NCBI RefSeq assembly: GCF_020905375.1
Contig: NZ_JAJJBU010000019.1
Span: forward strand, 110,897-174,896
Length of the DNA stretch: 64,000 bases
Reading direction: 5' to 3'
Source of the DNA: Arthrobacter cryoconiti
GTDB taxonomy: Bacteria; Actinomycetota; Actinomycetes; Actinomycetales; Micrococcaceae
The first letter of the stretch is position 1, and every line of letters starts with the position of its first letter. Below, in pieces: positions 60,900 through 64,000 of this stretch. Below the pieces are notes generated by a model that worked only from the letters and a program-made list of their open reading frames with translations, had not been told where the DNA came from and searched no databases. The translations under genes and the position numbers were made by a program.

Positions 60900-61316
60900 A
60901 TGAACTGGATCAAATACGTTACTCGGCACGCCAAGGGGGAAACCCAATCGGCGATTGCCAAAAATATTGGTGTCTCCGGGGCGACGATCTCGCGATGGCA
61001 ATCATTTGCCCCGCGGCCGGAGAACGTGACGGCGTTTGCCAGGGCATACAACCGGCCCGTTCTTGAAGCATTCGTGGCGGCAGGATTCCTGACACCCAAA
61101 GAAGCCAAAGAACACCCCACCGGACGGCCAGACCTCTCCACACTCACATCAGATGAGCTCGTAGGAGAAGTACGTCGACGGATGGAAACAGCCGGGCCAG
61201 AAAACAAACCGGCAACTGCCCAGCACAAAAAGGATTCAAGCGACCGCTACGACTTGGCTGCCGATGACCATAGTGATGAGCCGGACTGGCATGACCAGCT
61301 ACCCAACGAACCCTAG
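60900..61316 (+). CDS. Probable immunity repressor
   Basis: 138 residues. HTH of the Cro/CI type (ETQSAIAKNIGVSGATISRW), then a linker and an acidic end (SDEPDWHDQLPNEP). No peptidase domain, so it is not self-cleaving. First gene of the plus-strand lysogeny cassette. ATG at 60900; a GTG at 60876 is possible. Confidence 0.82.
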   Translation: MNWIKYVTRHAKGETQSAIAKNIGVSGATISRWQSFAPRPENVTAFARAYNRPVLEAFVAAGFLTPKEAKEHPTGRPDLSTLTSDELVGEVRRRMETAGPENKPATAQHKKDSSDRYDLAADDHSDEPDWHDQLPNEP

Positions 61317-61325
61317 GAACACACC

Positions 61326-61676
61326 ATGACCGACACCGACCCATTCAGGGACCTCATACTCGATCGCAAAGGCGGGAGAACCTACGGGAAACTGTCCGAC
61401 GACTGCGGTGGCCAACCAACATCCGGGCGGCTACAACAAATGGCGACCACGCGTCTCAAAGCTTTCCCCGACCCCGAAACACTGAAAGGCTTAGCCATCG
61501 GTCTCGGAGTATCCGTGACAAGAATTATTCTGACCGCAGCCGAATCCCTGGACCTACCTGTCCAACCAGTAGATGACGGCGACATGACTCTCTACGGTGC
61601 CGGGCACCTACCCGAATCATCACGCACGCTGCTCCAAGACATGGCCAGAGAGTTCCTCAAAGCGCACCGGACCTAG
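61326..61676 (+). CDS. Second regulator of the lysogeny cassette
   Basis: 116 residues with an HTH-like middle (PDPETLKGLAIGLGVSVTRI) as in CI-like proteins where the first helices are diverged. It is 10 bases after the repressor gene. It may act with the repressor or be the substrate of the ImmA-like protease next to it. Inferred from order. Confidence 0.65.
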   Translation: MTDTDPFRDLILDRKGGRTYGKLSDDCGGQPTSGRLQQMATTRLKAFPDPETLKGLAIGLGVSVTRIILTAAESLDLPVQPVDDGDMTLYGAGHLPESSRTLLQDMAREFLKAHRT

Positions 61677-61706
61677 AATGTCTGAGCCAACAAATAAAAT
61701 CAAAAA

Positions 61707-62111
61707 ATGGATATTGACATGCTTGTGGGGGACCTCGGTGTCACCGTAGACACCGGCCCGCTCCCAAAAGGCTGGTGGGGCGCCTATGACCGAACCGGCC
61801 ACGCCATCATCCTCCGCCACGGGCTCGCGCCCATACAACGAAAATCGACACTCGCCCACGAACTAGGGCACGCCTGGTATCAGCACGTCCGGGGCGATAA
61901 GAAAGCTGAACGACAAGCATCCGTGTGGGCTGCCCGGCGCCTCATCAAAGCCGGTGCCTTCATCGACGCCCTGCACCAGACACAAACAGCACAAGGCACC
62001 GCCCACATCCTCGGCGTACTCCCACGAGACATCACCACCTACATCAGCACACTCACACCAGCAGAGACCCTGCTAATACGGCAAATCATCACACCACAAA
62101 GGGAACCATGA
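61707..62111 (+). CDS. ImmA/IrrE-type metallopeptidase
   Basis: 134 residues with HELGH (51-55) and the downstream helix with a third metal ligand (KAERQASVWAARRLI). ImmA proteases cut phage or ICE repressors when the host is stressed. Encoded directly after two regulators, so one of these is the likely substrate. Stop overlaps the lipoprotein ATG. Confidence 0.88.
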   Translation: MDIDMLVGDLGVTVDTGPLPKGWWGAYDRTGHAIILRHGLAPIQRKSTLAHELGHAWYQHVRGDKKAERQASVWAARRLIKAGAFIDALHQTQTAQGTAHILGVLPRDITTYISTLTPAETLLIRQIITPQREP

Positions 62112-62626
62112 AAAAAATACTCGCCCCAATTATCCTAGCTGTAGCGCTTTTGACTGGGTGTGAAGGCGGAGGTGCGGCATCTGCGCCAACTCAAACCCCA
62201 AAACCGTCTCCTACTGCCGCGCCAACTTCGTCGCCTCAACAGTTGGCCAGCATAATATCCGAATACGAGAATGACTGGCGCGAATACGATGCCAAAATTG
62301 TTGACTGCGCATTATCTGAAGTGCTGGGTTCTAGTGTCCTCGATAAGATCAAGGCGAAGACGTGCAGGGTCACGGCTGCTACGGCATCCATAAACGCAAA
62401 CTTAGCGGCAAAGAATATTAGAAAACTTGACACTCCGCCCAAAGAAATGGGTGCACTGGTCGCAAGAACCCTGGCCGCTCTGGATAGCTTGGCTGCCACT
62501 GGAGCCGGAAAGTCGTGCGTAACCGATAATGAGTCGGTTGAATGTGGGAACGATGCGACCAAAGTGAACGGGGCAATCAGGCCCGTAGTGTCGGTGCTCG
62601 ACGCCTGGAAGCCGTACACGGGCTAG
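62108..62626 (+). CDS. Lipoprotein of the lysogeny cassette
   Basis: 172 residues with a signal peptide and lipobox LLTGC (Cys18), then a low-complexity Thr/Pro/Ser linker and a helical domain with cysteines. Exported and lipid-anchored outside the membrane. It is co-translated with the protease (ATGA) and lies before the integrase. Prophage lipoproteins in this place often block superinfection; that role is inferred. Confidence 0.85.
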   Translation: MKKILAPIILAVALLTGCEGGGAASAPTQTPKPSPTAAPTSSPQQLASIISEYENDWREYDAKIVDCALSEVLGSSVLDKIKAKTCRVTAATASINANLAAKNIRKLDTPPKEMGALVARTLAALDSLAATGAGKSCVTDNESVECGNDATKVNGAIRPVVSVLDAWKPYTG

Positions 62627-62628
62627 CC

Positions 62629-63798
62629 ATGGCACGTACTGAAGACCGATGGACAAAAAAAGACAAGACCCGGACTGCTGACTATGGCAAAGGTAAGCGT
62701 TGGCGTGTCGTGTGGTTGGAGGACGGTAAGGAAGTTAAGAAGTCATTTGCCACTAAGGACGCGGCAGACGCCCACAAGACATGGGTGAACCACAACCAAT
62801 TGTCAGGCACCTATGTGAGCGCGGCCCGAGGTCGAGTCCAGATAAAGGAGCTGCTTCCTGATTGGGAGGCCGCCCAGGCTCATGTGAAGGAATCCACGAA
62901 GGCGGCTATCGAATCTGATTTGCGTGCCACGATCACCCCATATTGGGGAGAGAAAGTCCTTGCGGACATTGAACGATCCGACGTTCAAGAGTGGGTGGCT
63001 TCTATGACCAAAGGTGGAAAGGCTGCCCGTACAGTTGACACCATCTTTGGCAGGCTCAATAACTTTTTTGGATGGTGCGTAGGGGAGAAGCGCATCACCC
63101 ATAACCCGGCGACTGGCGTAAACTTGCCGACCGGTAAAGTTCGTGCCCACCAGTTCCTGACTGTGGCGCAGGTCGAAGCGTTAGCCAAGGCTATCGATCA
63201 AAGGTATTCCGGCATGGCTTGGGTGTTGGCTACGACTGGTCTGAGGATTTCAGAGGTGACCGAGCTGCGCGTCAAGGACTTCGACAAGCGTCGACGTCGC
63301 CTCACCATTTCAAGGGCCGTCGTATTCGTAAAAGGAAACCAAGTACTCGGGCCGCCGAAAAATGGGCTGACACGGACGGTCCCGGTGACGTCTGCCGCCA
63401 GTAAATTCCTTTCTGCACAGGTTATTGGGAAGGATCCTGATGATCTGATCTTCACGACGTTCCGTGGGGTGCAGGTGCGGGCGAATAATTTCAAGCGCCG
63501 GCAGTTCGATGATGCGGTGGCGAAGGTTAGGGCGGATGCCGTACTGAAGCGTGTGGCTGGGGAGAAGAGTCCTGTGACTGTTCCGTCCGGTCTTTGGGTG
63601 CATGATTTGCGGCATACGGCTGCGTCGTGGGCTGTGCAGTCTGGGGCTTCAGTGAAGTCGGTGCAGCGTATGCTGGGGCATGCGACGGCGTCGATTACTT
63701 TGGACACCTATGCGGGATTGTTCGATCAGGATTTGGATGATGTTGCGGAGAGAATGGGGGAGATTCTGGGGGAGTCTTGGAAGCCGGATTCTCCCTAG
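62629..63798 (+). CDS. int: Tyrosine integrase
   Basis: 389 residues. Catalytic residues visible: Arg206 (TTGLRISEV), His325 and Arg328 (HDLRHTA), His351 and Tyr361 (LGHATASITLDTY). The N-terminal 60 residues are the arm-binding type, then a SAM-like core-binding domain. ATG at 62629 is two bases after the lipoprotein stop. It recombines attP with the tRNA-Val gene; attR lies 46 bases downstream of its stop. Confidence 0.95.
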   Translation: MARTEDRWTKKDKTRTADYGKGKRWRVVWLEDGKEVKKSFATKDAADAHKTWVNHNQLSGTYVSAARGRVQIKELLPDWEAAQAHVKESTKAAIESDLRATITPYWGEKVLADIERSDVQEWVASMTKGGKAARTVDTIFGRLNNFFGWCVGEKRITHNPATGVNLPTGKVRAHQFLTVAQVEALAKAIDQRYSGMAWVLATTGLRISEVTELRVKDFDKRRRRLTISRAVVFVKGNQVLGPPKNGLTRTVPVTSAASKFLSAQVIGKDPDDLIFTTFRGVQVRANNFKRRQFDDAVAKVRADAVLKRVAGEKSPVTVPSGLWVHDLRHTAASWAVQSGASVKSVQRMLGHATASITLDTYAGLFDQDLDDVAERMGEILGESWKPDSP

Positions 63799-63810
63799 AA
63801 ACTCCCTGAA
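63789..63810 (+). promoter_or_regulatory. Candidate integrase arm-binding sites, right
   Basis: TTCTCCCTAGAA (63789-63800) and AACTCCCTGAA (63800-63810), matching the pair at 10970-10991 beside attL. The first overlaps the integrase stop codon. Confidence 0.5.
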
Positions 63811-63844
63811 GGCTGGTTTGGCCTACGATTGTTTGGTTGGGGTG

Positions 63845-63890
63845 ACGTTTACACCGTGGATGTCATCGGTTCGATCCCGGTAGGGCCCAC
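63845..63890 (+). other. attR, right attachment site
   Basis: 46-bp perfect copy of 10795-10840, holding the 3' part of tRNA-Val without its 5' part. This was the end of the original host gene. Confidence 0.95.
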
Positions 63891-63898
63891 CACCCTAA

Positions 63899-63945
63899 AA
63901 CCCCGCCATTCCGCGGCTTACAAGCCAAGGAACAGCGGGGTTTTT
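63899..63945 (+). terminator. Original host terminator of tRNA-Val
   Basis: AACCCCGC pairs with GCGGGGTT with inner pairs CC/GG and GGCT/AGCC, then a T-run. It is weaker than the phage copy at 10848 and is now separated from the working tRNA by the prophage. The remaining bases to 64000 hold no feature I can support. Confidence 0.8.
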
Positions 63946-64000
63946 GCATTAACGAGTGAAGCGCTCGGATTTCAAACTTCCGCTAGATTGCAGCAAGTTG

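Larger units (their letters stand above)
10795..63890. mobile_element. Complete temperate siphophage prophage
   Basis: The element is bounded by 46-bp perfect direct repeats at 10795-10840 and 63845-63890 that match the 3' part of the tRNA-Val gene. An integrase is at the right end. It holds a full set of packaging, head, tail, lysis, replication, recombination and switch genes in syntenic order, with only two suspected frameshifts in small non-essential genes, so it may still be inducible. A long tape measure and no contractile sheath gene indicate a siphovirus. Confidence 0.96.

Overview
The window is a piece of an actinobacterial chromosome, most likely Micrococcaceae (Arthrobacter or a relative). 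This rests on gene content: a FasR-fabD-fabH-acpP cluster, a homodimeric-type AceE, a DUF3052 protein beside an AhpE-like peroxiredoxin, and frequent GTG/TTG starts. No species call is possible from sequence reading alone. A complete temperate siphophage genome of about 53 kb (10795-63890) is integrated in a tRNA-Val(UAC) gene.

Host part, 1-10.8 kb: the fatty-acid cluster runs on the minus strand (regulator, fabD, fabH, acpP; fabF would lie beyond the left edge). It is followed by a DUF2254 membrane protein and aceE, both on the minus strand. On the plus strand are a DUF3052 protein, a peroxiredoxin, a sirtuin and tRNA-Val. The last 110 bases (63891-64000) are host sequence again and carry the original tRNA terminator.

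Prophage layout: attL is the 3' part of the intact tRNA gene and attR is a 46-bp copy at 63845. From attL rightwards come a likely accessory region with short genes on both strands (10.99-12.9 kb), then lysis genes (holin, M23 endolysin, a collagen-like membrane protein). Next are tail genes with a 1,094-residue tape measure and a -1 frameshift chaperone pair, then head genes (connectors, major capsid, decoration, protease with nested scaffold, MuF, portal) and the packaging genes (terL, an HNH-AP2 endonuclease, terS). After these come a train of very small overlapping genes (38.5-43.6 kb), a putative initiator gene with an iteron array, and a cytosine-5 methyltransferase carrying an intein, coupled to a helicase and a second methyltransferase. 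The DNA metabolism block follows (sliding clamp, Arr-like protein, glutaredoxin, SSB, RecT, PD-(D/E)XK exonuclease, SMC-like ATPase). The switch region holds an antirepressor, a Cro-like protein, an operator region, two plus-strand regulators, an ImmA protease, a lipoprotein and the integrase.

Almost all lytic genes are on the minus strand and coupled by ATGA or GTGA overlaps, so they would be read as long operons from the switch region leftwards. The lysogeny cassette and a scattered set of short plus-strand genes point the other way. Three of those short genes have a -10-like hexamer ending exactly six bases before the start codon, as in leaderless genes. They are the best candidates for genes expressed in the lysogen.

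Many real genes here are shorter than 60 codons. They were found by reading stop-start overlaps and ribosome binding sites. Two genes look frameshifted at short C or G runs; a read check would decide between sequence error and real mutation.
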